DNA of 64,000 bases from CADEDH01 sp965216205 (GTDB lineage Bacteria; Actinomycetota; Acidimicrobiia; Acidimicrobiales; SZUA-35): NCBI GenBank assembly GCA_965216205.1, contig OZ244139.1:2046001-2110000 (forward strand), read 5' to 3'. Shown here in pieces: positions 1 to 9,162 of this stretch (the first letter of the stretch is position 1; each line of letters starts with the position of its first letter). The translations under genes and the position numbers were made by a program. Below the pieces are notes generated by a model. It had not been told where the DNA came from and did no database searches. It was given only the letters and a program-made list of their open reading frames with translations.

Positions 1-138
1 CTCCTTGAGCTGGCGGTGCTGGGTGTGGGCCTCTTGGATCGCTTGTTCGAGCTGGATCTTGGGATCTGCCCTGGCATTGAAGTCACCGGTGGCCTTCGCC
101 ACCATGTAATTCCACCAACGCCTCATCAGCTTGATCAT
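1..138 (-). CDS. PspA/IM30 family protein, N-terminal fragment (cut by window edge)
   Basis: The minus strand reads ATG at 138-136 and then 46 open codons to the window edge, beginning MIKLMRRWWNYMVAKATGDF and continuing with an Ala/Gln/Glu-rich helix (KIQLEQAIQEAHTQHRQLKE). An amphipathic N-terminus followed by a long charged helix is typical of the phage-shock PspA/IM30 family, which coats stressed inner membranes. The start codon overlaps the TGA of murJ in an ATGA, so the two are translationally coupled. Only the first quarter of the protein is visible, so the family call rests on this short stretch. Confidence 0.7.
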   Translation of the reverse strand, partial: MIKLMRRWWNYMVAKATGDFNARADPKIQLEQAIQEAHTQHRQLKE

Positions 139-1802
139 GGGTTCGATGCTAGCTGCGAGAGTGACCGAACGCCTTGCACCCAGAGCAGGCCCACGAAGGC
201 TGCTCCGCCGAGTATCACGATGGCGAAGGCGTCGATCGGCGAAGGCAGACCGACGACCCGGATAGCGGCCATCACCACGCCCGAACCGGCGCAGGCGACC
301 AGCACCAGGCGGACCCAACCCGACCGCACCGCGCCACCGAGCCGTCGGCGTAGCAGCCGCCGCAACAGGAACCACTCGGTCCAGGCCGCCACCGACGCCC
401 CGATCGCCAGCCCGACCGGCCCGAGGTGGGGCTGGGCGTCGCCGGCGAGGCGAACCGCCTCCGGCACCCGCTCCCACGGCGGCCAGTGCGGCACGTCGGC
501 CAGCCGCTCGATCGTGTCGGCCTCGGAGACGAACAACCAGTCGAGCTGGAGCATCATCACCACGCTCACCGCGGTGGCGGTGGCGAGCCGGATGACGGCG
601 ATCCAGGCCGGACCCTTGACGTCGCCCAGGCTGTAGAGGGTGTTCTGGGTGACCCGAGCGGTCATCGAGGCCGGCAGCCCGGCGGCGAAGGCGGTGAGCA
701 CGAGCGCCACGATGGTCACCCCGCTCGCCTCGAAGCCCCGGCCCACCAGCCGGGAGATCCAGCCGTACAGCCCGTCGACCAGGGGGCGGGCGGCGACGAG
801 GTAGGCCGTGGTCACGAAACCGGCCGGCACCACGACCCGCCGCAGGGCGGGGGCGAGCCTGGCCGCCACCCGCTCGAGCTCGTCGGACGCCCGCGACATC
901 TCGGCCAACTCGGCGGCGGCCACGCTGAACCCGAACACCGAGATCGGGAGCAGGTAGAGCGGCAGCGCCGCCGCGTACGACGCGAACGCACCGAACACGA
1001 GCGCGCCGGCGAGGAACGTGTCGACGAAGCTCGAGATCTGCACGACGCCCCGCGACCCGACCGCAGGAGCGAACCGGCTGAGTACGTCGTCGACATCGGG
1101 CGATCGACCGAACGATGCCCGCAGGTCAGGGGCGACGCGACGCACGGTCGGCAGTTGGATTGCGAACTGCGCCACGCCGCCGGCGACCACCGCCCAGGCC
1201 AGGGCGACCGCGGTCTGGTCGGTGTCCCACGCCAGGGCGACCGCGACGGCCAGCAGCGTGATCTGCACACCGTTCCACAGCACGGGGGCGACGTAGGGGA
1301 GGAAGAACTTCCGGTGGCTGTTGAGGATCCCGAGGCACCAGGCCGACAGCACGAGGAAGCCGAGACCGACCGTGGTGATCCTGGTGAGGGTGACCGCGAG
1401 GTCGAACTGCTCGGGGTCGTTCTCCCAGCCGGTGAACAACCACACCAGCGGGCCGGCCAGCAGCACCCCGACCCCGACGAGCACCGCGGTCACGGCCACC
1501 AGCAGCGATGCGATCGTCCCCGCCAACCGGTCGGCCTGCTCCCGGTCGCCGGACTCGACCAGGCGGGCGTACACGGGAATGAACGACGCCGAGAGCGCCC
1601 CCTCGCCGAGCAGGTTCTGGAGCACGTTGGGGATGCGCATGGCGAAGCGGAACGCGTCGGCGACGGGGTTGATCCCCCCGAGCGCGATCGAGATCCCCAC
1701 CTCCCGGCCCACCCCGGCGATACGCGACAGCAGGATGCCGGCGGCGACGAGCGTTGAGCCGCCGGCGGACGTCCCGCCGGCGGCCTTCCGGCCGTCGCTC
1801 AC
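135..1802 (-). CDS. murJ: MurJ/MviN lipid II flippase
   Basis: A 555-residue polytopic membrane protein with about 14 hydrophobic segments. The N-terminus has the MurJ pattern: LLSRIAGVGREVGISIALG, then a DAFRFAMRIPNVLQNLLGEG stretch and SASFIPVYARL. MurJ moves lipid II across the membrane for peptidoglycan synthesis. Length is normal for the core of the family; there is no kinase-like cytoplasmic or extracellular extension like that of mycobacterial MurJ. The GTG start overlaps the stop of the upstream AAA+ gene in a GTGA, and its stop overlaps the PspA-like start in an ATGA, so three genes form a tightly coupled envelope operon. Confidence 0.93.
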   Translation of the reverse strand: MSDGRKAAGGTSAGGSTLVAAGILLSRIAGVGREVGISIALGGINPVADAFRFAMRIPNVLQNLLGEGALSASFIPVYARLVESGDREQADRLAGTIASLLVAVTAVLVGVGVLLAGPLVWLFTGWENDPEQFDLAVTLTRITTVGLGFLVLSAWCLGILNSHRKFFLPYVAPVLWNGVQITLLAVAVALAWDTDQTAVALAWAVVAGGVAQFAIQLPTVRRVAPDLRASFGRSPDVDDVLSRFAPAVGSRGVVQISSFVDTFLAGALVFGAFASYAAALPLYLLPISVFGFSVAAAELAEMSRASDELERVAARLAPALRRVVVPAGFVTTAYLVAARPLVDGLYGWISRLVGRGFEASGVTIVALVLTAFAAGLPASMTARVTQNTLYSLGDVKGPAWIAVIRLATATAVSVVMMLQLDWLFVSEADTIERLADVPHWPPWERVPEAVRLAGDAQPHLGPVGLAIGASVAAWTEWFLLRRLLRRRLGGAVRSGWVRLVLVACAGSGVVMAAIRVVGLPSPIDAFAIVILGGAAFVGLLWVQGVRSLSQLASNP

Positions 1803-3289
1803 GTGCGCTCGGGGTCTTCGGCGCCTTCGCGTTCGGGCCCGTCACCAGCACTGCCGCCGATCGGGTCGGCCGGCTCGGTGACGGGGACCGCGGCGATGTC
1901 GACCGCTTCGAGGGTGGTCAACTGCTCGTCGGTCGGCTCCTCGACGTCGACCAGGCGGGTCGCGTGGCGCGAGACGGCCGCTTCGAACAGGTTGCGGGCC
2001 AGCCGGCCGTTGCCGAAGCCCCGACCGCGGACGTGGCTCCCGAACCACGCGTCGGCTGCCTCGTCGGCGTCATCGGTGAGGTGGTAGCGGCCCTTGTCGG
2101 CGATCAGGTGGAGGATCTCGACCAGCTCGTCGTTGGAGTAGTCGGGGAAGAGAATCGTCTTCGGGAAACGGCTCTGGAAACCGGGGTTCGTGGCCACCAG
2201 ATCGGCCATCTCCTTCGGGTAACCGGCGAGGATCACCACCATCGAGTCTCGGCGGTCCTCGACGTTCTTCACCACGGCGTCGATGGCCTCACGCCCGAAG
2301 TCGCGTTCGCCACCGCGGGTGAGCGAGTAGGCCTCGTCGATGAGCAGGACCCCGCCGTCGGCCCGGTCGAAGACCTCGGTGACCCTGGTGGCGGTCTGGC
2401 CGACGAACCCGGCGACGAGGCCGCTGCGGTCGACCTCGACGAGATGCCCCCGCTCGACGACCTCCAGGCTCCGGTAGATGCGGGCCAGGAGTCGGGCCAC
2501 CGTGGTCTTTCCGGTGCCGGGGTTGCCGCTGAAGATGAGGTGCTTGGTCTTGTCGACCACCGGGAGGTCCCGCTGCTCGCGAAGTCGCTGAACCCTGAGG
2601 AGGGCGCTGAGCAGGCGGACCTCCTCCTTCACGGCGTCGAGGCCGATGAGCGCGTCGAGCTCGGCGAGGAGGTCCTCGAGGGGTTCCGGGGGCGGCAGCT
2701 CCTCCACCGGGGCGCCGCCGTCGACGGTGTCGTCGGTGGGTGCCGGTCCCGGACCGGTCGCCGCCGCCTGGGGCTGGCCGGTGGGGAGCGCGGCGAGGAG
2801 GAGGCGTTGCAGCTCGACGATGGCGGTGAGCTCGTCCGGAGAGGCGTAGGCGTCGAGCGCCGACACCACGAGATGGGCGAGCGCCATCGCCTCGTCGTAG
2901 TAGACCCGGGCGAGCTTCGAGCCGCGGCTGGTATCGACCTGGCAGAGCGTCTCGAACAGGTCCGACGGCTTGGTGAGCCAGATCCGCTTCCCTTCGACGA
3001 GCCCGTTGCGACGGATAGCGTCCGGCGTCGTCGCACCGGGGATGAGGTCGTGCATCGAGAACGCGGCGGCGAGCGCCCACAGCTCGGAATCGGTGTGGCG
3101 ATCGTCGACGTCGATGAACGCCGCGCACAGGTTGAACGCCTCGACGGTGGTGTCCTGGACGATCTTGTCGGCCCCGATCGTCGTGCCCTCGGCCGCTGTC
3201 CGATACGCCGCCCCCACCTGCTCGACGAACCGCTCGACAGCCTTGGTCAACCCCTGATCCATCAACGCCAGAGGGTAGTCGGCTGGCAC
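1799..3289 (-). CDS. CbbX/SpoVK-like AAA+ ATPase
   Basis: 496 residues. The C-terminal half is a CbxX/CfqX-type AAA+ module: Walker A GNPGTGKTT at about 255-263, Walker B GGVLLIDEAY at about 312-321, and the family signature GFVGQTATRV just before it. The N-terminal 200 residues are a helical domain I do not recognise, joined by a Pro/Ala-rich linker. Proteins of this type act as hexameric remodelling motors; the Rubisco activase CbbX is the best known, but no Calvin-cycle gene is here, and the pairing with murJ and a pspA-like gene suggests an envelope or secretion-related client (inference). Transcribed divergently from the MoxR gene. Confidence 0.85.
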   Translation of the reverse strand: MPADYPLALMDQGLTKAVERFVEQVGAAYRTAAEGTTIGADKIVQDTTVEAFNLCAAFIDVDDRHTDSELWALAAAFSMHDLIPGATTPDAIRRNGLVEGKRIWLTKPSDLFETLCQVDTSRGSKLARVYYDEAMALAHLVVSALDAYASPDELTAIVELQRLLLAALPTGQPQAAATGPGPAPTDDTVDGGAPVEELPPPEPLEDLLAELDALIGLDAVKEEVRLLSALLRVQRLREQRDLPVVDKTKHLIFSGNPGTGKTTVARLLARIYRSLEVVERGHLVEVDRSGLVAGFVGQTATRVTEVFDRADGGVLLIDEAYSLTRGGERDFGREAIDAVVKNVEDRRDSMVVILAGYPKEMADLVATNPGFQSRFPKTILFPDYSNDELVEILHLIADKGRYHLTDDADEAADAWFGSHVRGRGFGNGRLARNLFEAAVSRHATRLVDVEEPTDEQLTTLEAVDIAAVPVTEPADPIGGSAGDGPEREGAEDPERT

Positions 3290-3313
3290 CGGGCCAGGAC
3301 GCGGCCTCGCGTA

Positions 3314-3344
3314 TTGACCCCGCGGTCAAGTCCTCTTGTACGGT
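3314..3344 (+). promoter_or_regulatory. Promoter of the moxR-VWA operon, probably leaderless
   Basis: TTGACC at 3314-3319 and TACGGT at 3339-3344 (19-nt spacer) lie in the divergent gap. The -10 ends 8 nt before the ATG at 3353, so the transcript would begin at or next to the start codon. Confidence 0.5.
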
Positions 3345-3352
3345 AGGTGGCC

Positions 3353-4261
3353 ATGAACCACCGTTTCGACTCCGTTGATGCTGTACGCGAGGGCCTGCGC
3401 TCGGTCGACTACCTGGCTGACGAGTCCATCGCTGGCGTGGCGTACCTCGCCGATCGGCTCAACAAGCCGGTCCTGGTCGAAGGCCCGGCGGGTACCGGCA
3501 AGACGCAGCTCGCGAAGTCGGTGGCGGAGATGTCGGGGGCTCGGTTGATCCGCCTCCAGTGCTATGAGGGGCTCGACGAGGCCAAGGCCCTCTACGAGTG
3601 GAACTACAAGAAGCAGCTCCTCCGGATCCAGGTGGAGAAGAGTGACGAGGACGCGTCGTGGGCCGACATCCAGGACGACATCTTCTCGGACGAGTTCCTC
3701 CTTCCCCGTCCACTGCTCGAGGCGATCACCGCCGACGATCCGGTGGTGCTCCTGATCGACGAGGTCGACCGGGTCGAGCTGGAGACCGAGGCGCTGCTGC
3801 TGGAGATCCTGTCCGACTACCAGGTGTCGATCCCCGAGCTGGGCACGATCGAGTCGAAGCAGATCCCGATGGTGTTCCTCACGTCGAACAACACCCGCGA
3901 GCTGTCCGAGGCGTTGAAGCGGCGGTGTCTCTTCCTCCACATCGACTACCCGGAGATGGAGCGGGAGAAGGAGATCGTCAAGACCAAGGTGCCCGACATC
4001 ACCGAGAAGCTGGCCGACCAGGTCGCCCGCATCGTCCGCTCGGTCCGTCAGCTCGAGCTGAAGAAGCACCCGTCGATCTCCGAGACGCTCGACTGGGCCC
4101 GCACGCTCGTGATCCTCGGCATCGACCACATCGACGAGGCCGACGCGGTCAACACCGTCAACATCCTGCTGAAGTACCGGTCCGACATCGACAAGGCGAT
4201 CAAGGAGTTCTCCTCGAACGCCCCCGCCCACTTCGAGGCGGGCGAGAAGGCACCGTCGTAG
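3353..4261 (+). CDS. MoxR family AAA+ ATPase
   Basis: About 302 residues. Walker A GPAGTGKT lies at about 44-51, Walker B reads VVLLIDEVDR, and sensor-1 reads VFLTSNNTREL, all in the MoxR order. MoxR ATPases act as chaperones that load cofactors or mature partner enzymes, together with a von Willebrand A protein; that partner is the next gene, 52 bp downstream. The ATG at 3353 is preferred over an in-frame GTG at 3347 because a TACGGT -10 box places transcription start at about 3351-3353. The substrate complex (for example a CO dehydrogenase-like or dehydrogenase enzyme) is not in the window. Confidence 0.92.
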   Translation: MNHRFDSVDAVREGLRSVDYLADESIAGVAYLADRLNKPVLVEGPAGTGKTQLAKSVAEMSGARLIRLQCYEGLDEAKALYEWNYKKQLLRIQVEKSDEDASWADIQDDIFSDEFLLPRPLLEAITADDPVVLLIDEVDRVELETEALLLEILSDYQVSIPELGTIESKQIPMVFLTSNNTRELSEALKRRCLFLHIDYPEMEREKEIVKTKVPDITEKLADQVARIVRSVRQLELKKHPSISETLDWARTLVILGIDHIDEADAVNTVNILLKYRSDIDKAIKEFSSNAPAHFEAGEKAPS

Positions 4262-4313
4262 GCGAGCCGACCGCTACCGGCACGCTGAACGAGGACCGAC
4301 CGAGGAGCGTCGA

Positions 4314-5795
4314 GTGACCACCACCGAAGCCGAACCCGCCCCGTCCGACCAGCCCCTGTTCGACCTGCTCGAGGGGTTCGTCACCGAGCTCCGCAACGCA
4401 GGTCTCCCGGTTTCGCTGTCGGAGAACATCGACGCCGCCGAGGCGGTGCGGCACATCCCGATGGAGGACCGCCTCGCGTTCAAGTACGCGCTGGCGGCCA
4501 CGCTGGTCAAGAACAACACCCACTGGAAGACGTTCGAGACGCTGTTCGAGGTGTACTTCTCGCTTCGGGGCAAGGAGTACGATCTCGACGCCGGCGGCGA
4601 TGACCCCCTCGGCGACCTGGATCTCGACATGGACCAGGAGGGCCAGGAGGGCGACGGTCCGGGCAACGGGCAGGGTGGCGGTGACGGGCTCACCCCCGAG
4701 GAGCTGGCCGAGCTCCTGTTCCAGGCGCTGCTGCGAGGCGACGACACGCTGATGCGGGCAATCGCCCGCCAGGCCGTGAAGCGGTTCGCCGGCATGGAGC
4801 CGGGGCGGCCCGTGGGTGGTACCTATTACCTGTACCGGACACTGCGGAACCTCGACCTGGACGGCATCCTCGACCGGTTGATGGACCAGGCCCGCCAGGA
4901 CGCCCCGGACGGGATGACCCCGTTCGAGGAGCGGCTGGAGAAGGACGAGTTCGAGGCCAGGATCGACAAGCTCCGCAAGGAGATCGAGGCCGAGATCCGA
5001 CGTCGGCTGGTGGCCGACCGGGGTGCCGAGGCGATGGCCAAGACCCTGCGGAAGCCGCTCCCCGAAGACGTCGACTTCATGCACGCGAGCAGGGAGGAGA
5101 TGACCGCGCTGCGCCGGGCCATCTACCCGCTGACCAGGAAGCTCGCGGTTCGTCTCGCCCGGAAGCGTCGCCACAAGCGCAAGGGTCCCCTCGACTTCCG
5201 CAGCACGGTCCGCCACTCGTTGAGCTACGGCGGCGTGCCGGCTGAGCCCCGGTTCAAGCACCCGAAGCCGGCGAAGCCGGAGATCTTCGTGATCGCCGAC
5301 ATCTCCGGTTCGGTGGCGGCGTTCGCCCGGTTCACCCTCCACCTGGTCTATGCCATCTCGAGCCAGTTCAGCCGGGTCCGGTCGTTCGTGTTCATCGACG
5401 GTCTCGACGAGGTCACCGACTTCTTCGAGGGCGTCGACGACATCACCGAGGCGATCCACCGCGTGAACACCGAGGCCGACGTGGTCTGGGTCGACGGCCA
5501 CTCCGACTACGGCCACGCACTCGAAGTGTTCTGGGAGAACTACGGCAAGGAGGTCGGCCCGAAGACCACCGTGCTGATCCTCGGTGACGCCCGCAACAAC
5601 TACCACGCCTCGCAGGCCTGGATCGCCAAGGAGATCCAGCACAAGGCCCGCAAGCTGTTCTGGCTCAATCCGGAGCCCAGCGCCTACTGGAACACCGGCG
5701 ACTCCATAGTCGGCGAGTACGGGGCGTACTGCGACGGCACCTTCGAGGTACGCAACCTCCGTCAGTTGGAGCGGTTCGTCGACAACTTGGTGTGA
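4314..5795 (+). CDS. CoxE-like VWA domain protein, partner of MoxR
   Basis: 493 residues beginning with GTG. The C-terminal third is a von Willebrand A domain with the metal-binding DISGS motif (D329-x-S-x-S) after FVIA. An acidic Gly-rich linker near 90-125 separates an N-terminal helical region, and a highly basic stretch RLARKRRHKRKGPLDF comes before the VWA fold. This matches the CoxE/VWA_CoxE family that works with MoxR ATPases to mature or remodel enzymes. The genes are co-oriented with a short gap, so an operon is likely. Confidence 0.9.
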   Translation: MTTTEAEPAPSDQPLFDLLEGFVTELRNAGLPVSLSENIDAAEAVRHIPMEDRLAFKYALAATLVKNNTHWKTFETLFEVYFSLRGKEYDLDAGGDDPLGDLDLDMDQEGQEGDGPGNGQGGGDGLTPEELAELLFQALLRGDDTLMRAIARQAVKRFAGMEPGRPVGGTYYLYRTLRNLDLDGILDRLMDQARQDAPDGMTPFEERLEKDEFEARIDKLRKEIEAEIRRRLVADRGAEAMAKTLRKPLPEDVDFMHASREEMTALRRAIYPLTRKLAVRLARKRRHKRKGPLDFRSTVRHSLSYGGVPAEPRFKHPKPAKPEIFVIADISGSVAAFARFTLHLVYAISSQFSRVRSFVFIDGLDEVTDFFEGVDDITEAIHRVNTEADVVWVDGHSDYGHALEVFWENYGKEVGPKTTVLILGDARNNYHASQAWIAKEIQHKARKLFWLNPEPSAYWNTGDSIVGEYGAYCDGTFEVRNLRQLERFVDNLV

Positions 5796-5844
5796 ATCTG
5801 CGCGGCCTCGCGCAACGAACTACTAAGTATCGTACCCTCACCGT

Positions 5845-6369
5845 GTGACCCTCTCGCTCGAAGAGCGCCTCGTCGGCGGCGACAACGCCGCGCTGCGGCA
5901 GATCTTCGACGAGTACGGGCCGATGGTGCTCGGTCTGGCCCGGAAGCTCGTCGGTCCCGACGCCGAGGATCTCACCCAGCAGGTCTTTCTCGATGTCTGG
6001 CGGTCCCGGACGCGGTTCGACCCCGGGAAGGGTTCGCTCGGGGCGTGGCTCACGGGGATCACCCGGTTCAAGGCGATCGACCACTGGCGGGCGTCGGGCC
6101 GGCGCCCATCGACCCCGGTGCCCGATGCCGGGATGTACGTGGCGACGGGTTCCCACGTGGACCGAGTCGTCGATCAGCTCGTGCTGACCCGGGCCCTTGC
6201 GACACTCACGCCGATCCGGCGACAGGTGTTGGAGCTCGGCTTCTACGACGGCCTCTCCCACGCCGAGATCGCGGCCAAGCTCGACCTGCCGCTCGGCACG
6301 GTCAAGAGCCACATGCGCCGCGGCCTGGAAGCCCTGCACCGGGAGCTGGGGGCGAGTCGTGACCACTGA
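5845..6369 (+). CDS. ECF-family RNA polymerase sigma factor
   Basis: 174 residues with GTG start. Region 2 is seen as DAEDLTQQVFLDVWRSRTRFD with the GSLGAWLTGITRFKAIDHWR continuation. Region 4 has LGFYDGLSHAEIAAKLDLPLGTVKSHMRRGLEAL, a classic ECF helix-turn-helix. It resembles the SigK group. The next gene, an RskA-like anti-sigma factor, overlaps its end by 11 nt, so regulation by a membrane-bound partner is expected. A TACCCT sequence ends 4 nt before the GTG; a leaderless start is possible but the spacing is short. Confidence 0.95.
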   Translation: MTLSLEERLVGGDNAALRQIFDEYGPMVLGLARKLVGPDAEDLTQQVFLDVWRSRTRFDPGKGSLGAWLTGITRFKAIDHWRASGRRPSTPVPDAGMYVATGSHVDRVVDQLVLTRALATLTPIRRQVLELGFYDGLSHAEIAAKLDLPLGTVKSHMRRGLEALHRELGASRDH

Positions 6370-7051
6370 GCACGACGACGATTTCCCCGCTGGACTCGGG
6401 CCGGACGACCTGGCCGAGGTGGCGGAGCTGCTGGCGCTCGGCCCATCGGATGTGATCGACGAGGAGCCGCCGCCGTCGTTGTGGGCGGGGATCGAGGCCA
6501 GGCTCGGATCGATCGAGCAGGTGCCGCCTGGTGACGATCGTGACGAGCGGCAGTCGGTTTCCGTGCGGCACACCGATGAAGGGTCGGTGGTCGATCTCGG
6601 CGAGGCTCGATCGAAGCGACGGTTCCGCGTGGCCGTGGTGCTCGGCGCGATCGCGGCGGCGTTCCTGGTGGCGGTCCCGCTCGTCCTGGCGGTTCAGGGC
6701 TCGTCGTCGGACACGGTCGAGGTGGCGGCGGCCGCTGAGCTCGACGCGATACCCATCGACTTCGTCGGGTCGGGCGAAGCCGAGGTGGTCGAGCGCGAGC
6801 TGCGGGTCGAGACGACGGGGCTCGACCCCCTCGACGACGCGGTCTACGAGCTCTGGCTCCTCGACGTTGTCGACGGCAAACCGGTGGACCTCGTGTCGAT
6901 CGGTGTGATCGAGGCCGACGGCAGCTACACCCTCGACGAGGGCATCGACCTGGAGCGCTTCAACGTGGTCGACATCTCGATCGAACCCACCGACGGCGAC
7001 CCCACCCACAGCGGCAACAGCGTCCTCCGCGGCCAGCTCGAACCCCGCTGA
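6359..7051 (+). CDS. RskA-like anti-sigma factor
   Basis: 230 residues from a GTG at 6359 that overlaps the sigma gene. A single membrane helix (VAVVLGAIAAAFLVAVPLVLAV) lies near residue 85-105. The extracytoplasmic part ends with VYELWLLD and ISIEPTDGDPTHSGNSVLRGQL, the C-terminal signature of anti-sigma-K factors. The cytoplasmic N-terminus is acidic and lacks the HxxxCxxC zinc motif, as is usual for the RskA type. It should hold the upstream ECF sigma until cleaved by membrane proteolysis (inference from the family). Confidence 0.9.
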   Translation: MTTEHDDDFPAGLGPDDLAEVAELLALGPSDVIDEEPPPSLWAGIEARLGSIEQVPPGDDRDERQSVSVRHTDEGSVVDLGEARSKRRFRVAVVLGAIAAAFLVAVPLVLAVQGSSSDTVEVAAAAELDAIPIDFVGSGEAEVVERELRVETTGLDPLDDAVYELWLLDVVDGKPVDLVSIGVIEADGSYTLDEGIDLERFNVVDISIEPTDGDPTHSGNSVLRGQLEPR

Positions 7052-7150
7052 CACCCGCACATCGGCGTCGCCTCGTCTTGCTGGCCGTAGCCCTGTCGCT
7101 CGGGTCGTTCCTGCTGCCGTCCCACCCGCTGAGTCAGTCGGTCTGCTCGA
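7052..7150. other. Convergent intergenic gap
   Basis: About 100 bp between convergent genes. It begins with a CACCCGCAC fragment reminiscent of the REP-like elements elsewhere in the window, but no clear second arm is seen. Confidence 0.3.
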
Positions 7151-7594
7151 TCACGTGTTGTCGCCGCCCTGGGTCGGCTGCGTCGGCCGGCGGCCGAGAA
7201 CAGCGGCGAGGGCAAGCATTGCGGGGACAAACCCGACTCCGAAGAGGAGGAGGAGCCCGGCGCCTATGTTCGCCCCGATGGTCGCCGCCGTGAACACCCG
7301 GTAGGTGAACCCGACGAACACGCCGAGGGCAACGAGCGGTAGCGCCCCGAGGACCGTCTGCCGCTCCAGGCCTCGCCGACCGATCGGCGACAGCAACCAC
7401 ACCAATCCCGCCGCACCGATCGCCAGAGCCGAGCGGCCGATCATCGTCCCGTTCGATTCCAGCCAGCCAGGCGTACGGACGAAGTGGTCCGAACCGAGTG
7501 GCTCGGAGAGGTCGCCGACCGCCCACCACGTGACGGCGGGAGCGGCGAGCAGCGCGAGGACCAGAGCGGTCCTGGTGATCGATCGTTCGGGCAT
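7151..7594 (-). CDS. Four-helix hypothetical membrane protein
   Basis: About 147 residues from the ATG at 7594 (an in-frame start 24 nt upstream is possible). It has four hydrophobic segments (near TALVLALLAAPAVTWW, RSALAIGAAGLVWLL, LGALPLVALGVFVGF and GAGLLLLFGVGFVPAMLALAAVL) and short polar loops, with a hydrophilic Thr/Gln-rich tail. No family recognised. It lies convergent to the anti-sigma gene and just upstream of, and co-oriented with, nothing obvious in function. Confidence 0.6.
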   Translation of the reverse strand: MPERSITRTALVLALLAAPAVTWWAVGDLSEPLGSDHFVRTPGWLESNGTMIGRSALAIGAAGLVWLLSPIGRRGLERQTVLGALPLVALGVFVGFTYRVFTAATIGANIGAGLLLLFGVGFVPAMLALAAVLGRRPTQPTQGGDNT

Positions 7595-7671
7595 GGGGCC
7601 ATCATCCGGCTCCAGCACGGCTCACTCCATGCGGGTTCGCCCCCAATCCCCCTCGGGGCGGGTGCGTGGGG

Positions 7672-9051
7672 TCAGGAATCCTGGAGGAGCTCGGCGGTGC
7701 GGAAGGCCAGGTCGAGGCTCTGGCGAGCGTTGAGGCGGGGGTCGCACATCGTCTCGTACCGCTTGGCCAGGTCGTCGTGGTCGACGGCGTCGCCGCCACC
7801 GAGGCACTCGGTCACGTCGTCGCCGGTCAGCTCCAGGTGGATCCCGCCGGGCCAGGTGCCGACCTCCCGGTGGGCGGCGAAGAAGCCGGCCAGCTCGGCC
7901 AGGATCGACTCGAAGTGTCGGGTCTTGTGGCCGGTCTCGGACGTGAACGTGTTGCCGTGCATCGGATCGCAGGCCCACACCACCGGATGGCCGGCCTCGC
8001 GCACTGCGGTGAGGAGCGGCGGCAGGCGCTCGGCCACGGTGTCGGCCCCCATCCGGGAGATCAGTGTCAGGCGACCGGGGGTGTGGTCGGGATCGAGGGC
8101 CCGACACAGGCCGATCACGTCGTCGATGGTGGTGTTGGGACCGATCTTGCAGCCGATCGGGTTGTTGACGCCGCGGAGGAACTCCACGTGGGCGCCGTCG
8201 ACCTGCCGGGTCCGCTCACCGATCCAGAGCATGTGGGCCGAGCAGTCGTACCAGTCGTCGGTGAGGCTGTCCTTGCGGGTCAGCGCTTCCTCGTACTGGA
8301 GGATCAGCGCCTCGTGGCTGGTGTAGAAGTCGGCCTCGTGGATCTCGGGGTGCTGGGAGGAGATGCCGGCGGCCTCCATGAATCGCAGGGCCCGGTCGAT
8401 CTCGGCCGCGAGTTGGCTGTAGCGCTGCCCTTCGGGCGACGAGCCGACGAACTCCTGATTCCAGGCCTGCACCCGGTGCAGGTCGGCGAACCCGCCCTTG
8501 GTGAAGGCGCGGAGGAGGTTCAGCGTCGACGACGACTGGTGGTAGGCCCGCAGCAACCGGTTCGCCTGCGGGGTGCGGTCGCCCTCGGAGAAGGGGACGT
8601 CGTTGACCATGTGCCCGAGGAACGACGGTAGCTCGGTGCCATCGACCGTCTCCGTCGGGCTCGACCGTGGCTTGGCGAACTGGCCGGCGATCCGGCCGAC
8701 CTTCACGGTGGGAACGCCGGCCGAGTAGGTCAGGACGACGGCGATCTGCAGGATGATCCGCAGCTTGTCGCGGATGGCGTTGGCGTTGAACCCGTCGAAC
8801 GACTCGGCACAGTCGCCGGCCTGGAGCAGAAATGCCTTCCCGTCGGCCACCGCCGCCAGTTGAGCCCGGAGCTCGCGGGCCTCGCCGGCGAACACGAGCG
8901 GCGGGAGCGACGACAGCTCCTTCTCGACCTGCTCCAGCTCGCCGATGTCGGGCCAGGTGGGTTGGTGGGCGGCGGCACAGGACCGCCACGACCGTGGATC
9001 CCATGAGGAGGAGGATGATGCCGTGCTACCGCTCGCGTTTGTCACCGACAC
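7672..9051 (-). CDS. Class II 3-deoxy-7-phosphoheptulonate (DAHP) synthase
   Basis: 459 residues. DAHP synthase joins phosphoenolpyruvate and erythrose-4-phosphate, the first shikimate pathway step. Plant-type (class II) motifs are clear: LQAGDCAESF at about 76-85, GRIAGQFAKPRS at about 119-130, the metal site region VWACDPMHGNT, and GGIHLELTGDDVTECLGG near the C-terminus. Start is the GTG at 9051 (MSVTNASG), with WDPRSW soon after, matching family N-termini. Equivalent to mycobacterial aroG. Confidence 0.96.
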   Translation of the reverse strand: MSVTNASGSTASSSSSWDPRSWRSCAAAHQPTWPDIGELEQVEKELSSLPPLVFAGEARELRAQLAAVADGKAFLLQAGDCAESFDGFNANAIRDKLRIILQIAVVLTYSAGVPTVKVGRIAGQFAKPRSSPTETVDGTELPSFLGHMVNDVPFSEGDRTPQANRLLRAYHQSSSTLNLLRAFTKGGFADLHRVQAWNQEFVGSSPEGQRYSQLAAEIDRALRFMEAAGISSQHPEIHEADFYTSHEALILQYEEALTRKDSLTDDWYDCSAHMLWIGERTRQVDGAHVEFLRGVNNPIGCKIGPNTTIDDVIGLCRALDPDHTPGRLTLISRMGADTVAERLPPLLTAVREAGHPVVWACDPMHGNTFTSETGHKTRHFESILAELAGFFAAHREVGTWPGGIHLELTGDDVTECLGGGDAVDHDDLAKRYETMCDPRLNARQSLDLAFRTAELLQDS

Positions 9052-9106
9052 AGTCTTCAGGCTCAGCAGCCCGGTGGCAACGCAGTTTTGCAGGCTCTCC
9101 GGACGC

Positions 9107-9139
9107 GACGAGGGAGCCGCACCGGGCGGCTCCCTCGTC
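9107..9139 (-). terminator. Strong hairpin terminator between sigma factor and DAHP synthase genes
   Basis: A 14-bp perfect inverted repeat (left arm GACGAGGGAGCCGC at 9107-9120, right arm at 9126-9139) with a 5-nt loop. It follows the stop of the minus-strand sigma gene at 9163. There is no T-run, which is common for actinobacterial terminators. Confidence 0.75.
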
Positions 9140-9162
9140 GAACGTTCGTTGGCTGTTGGCGA

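Noticed and set aside
426..1757. 443-codon plus-strand open frame opposite murJ
   Set aside because: Arg/Gly/His-rich, protein-unlike sequence; a shadow of the real gene, as are the similar long frames at 1754-3346, 27832-29574, 29936-31777 and 35288-37321.
1799..3289. Rubisco activase CbbX
   Set aside because: The AAA+ domain is CbbX-like but there are no Calvin-cycle genes, and a large N-terminal domain is present.
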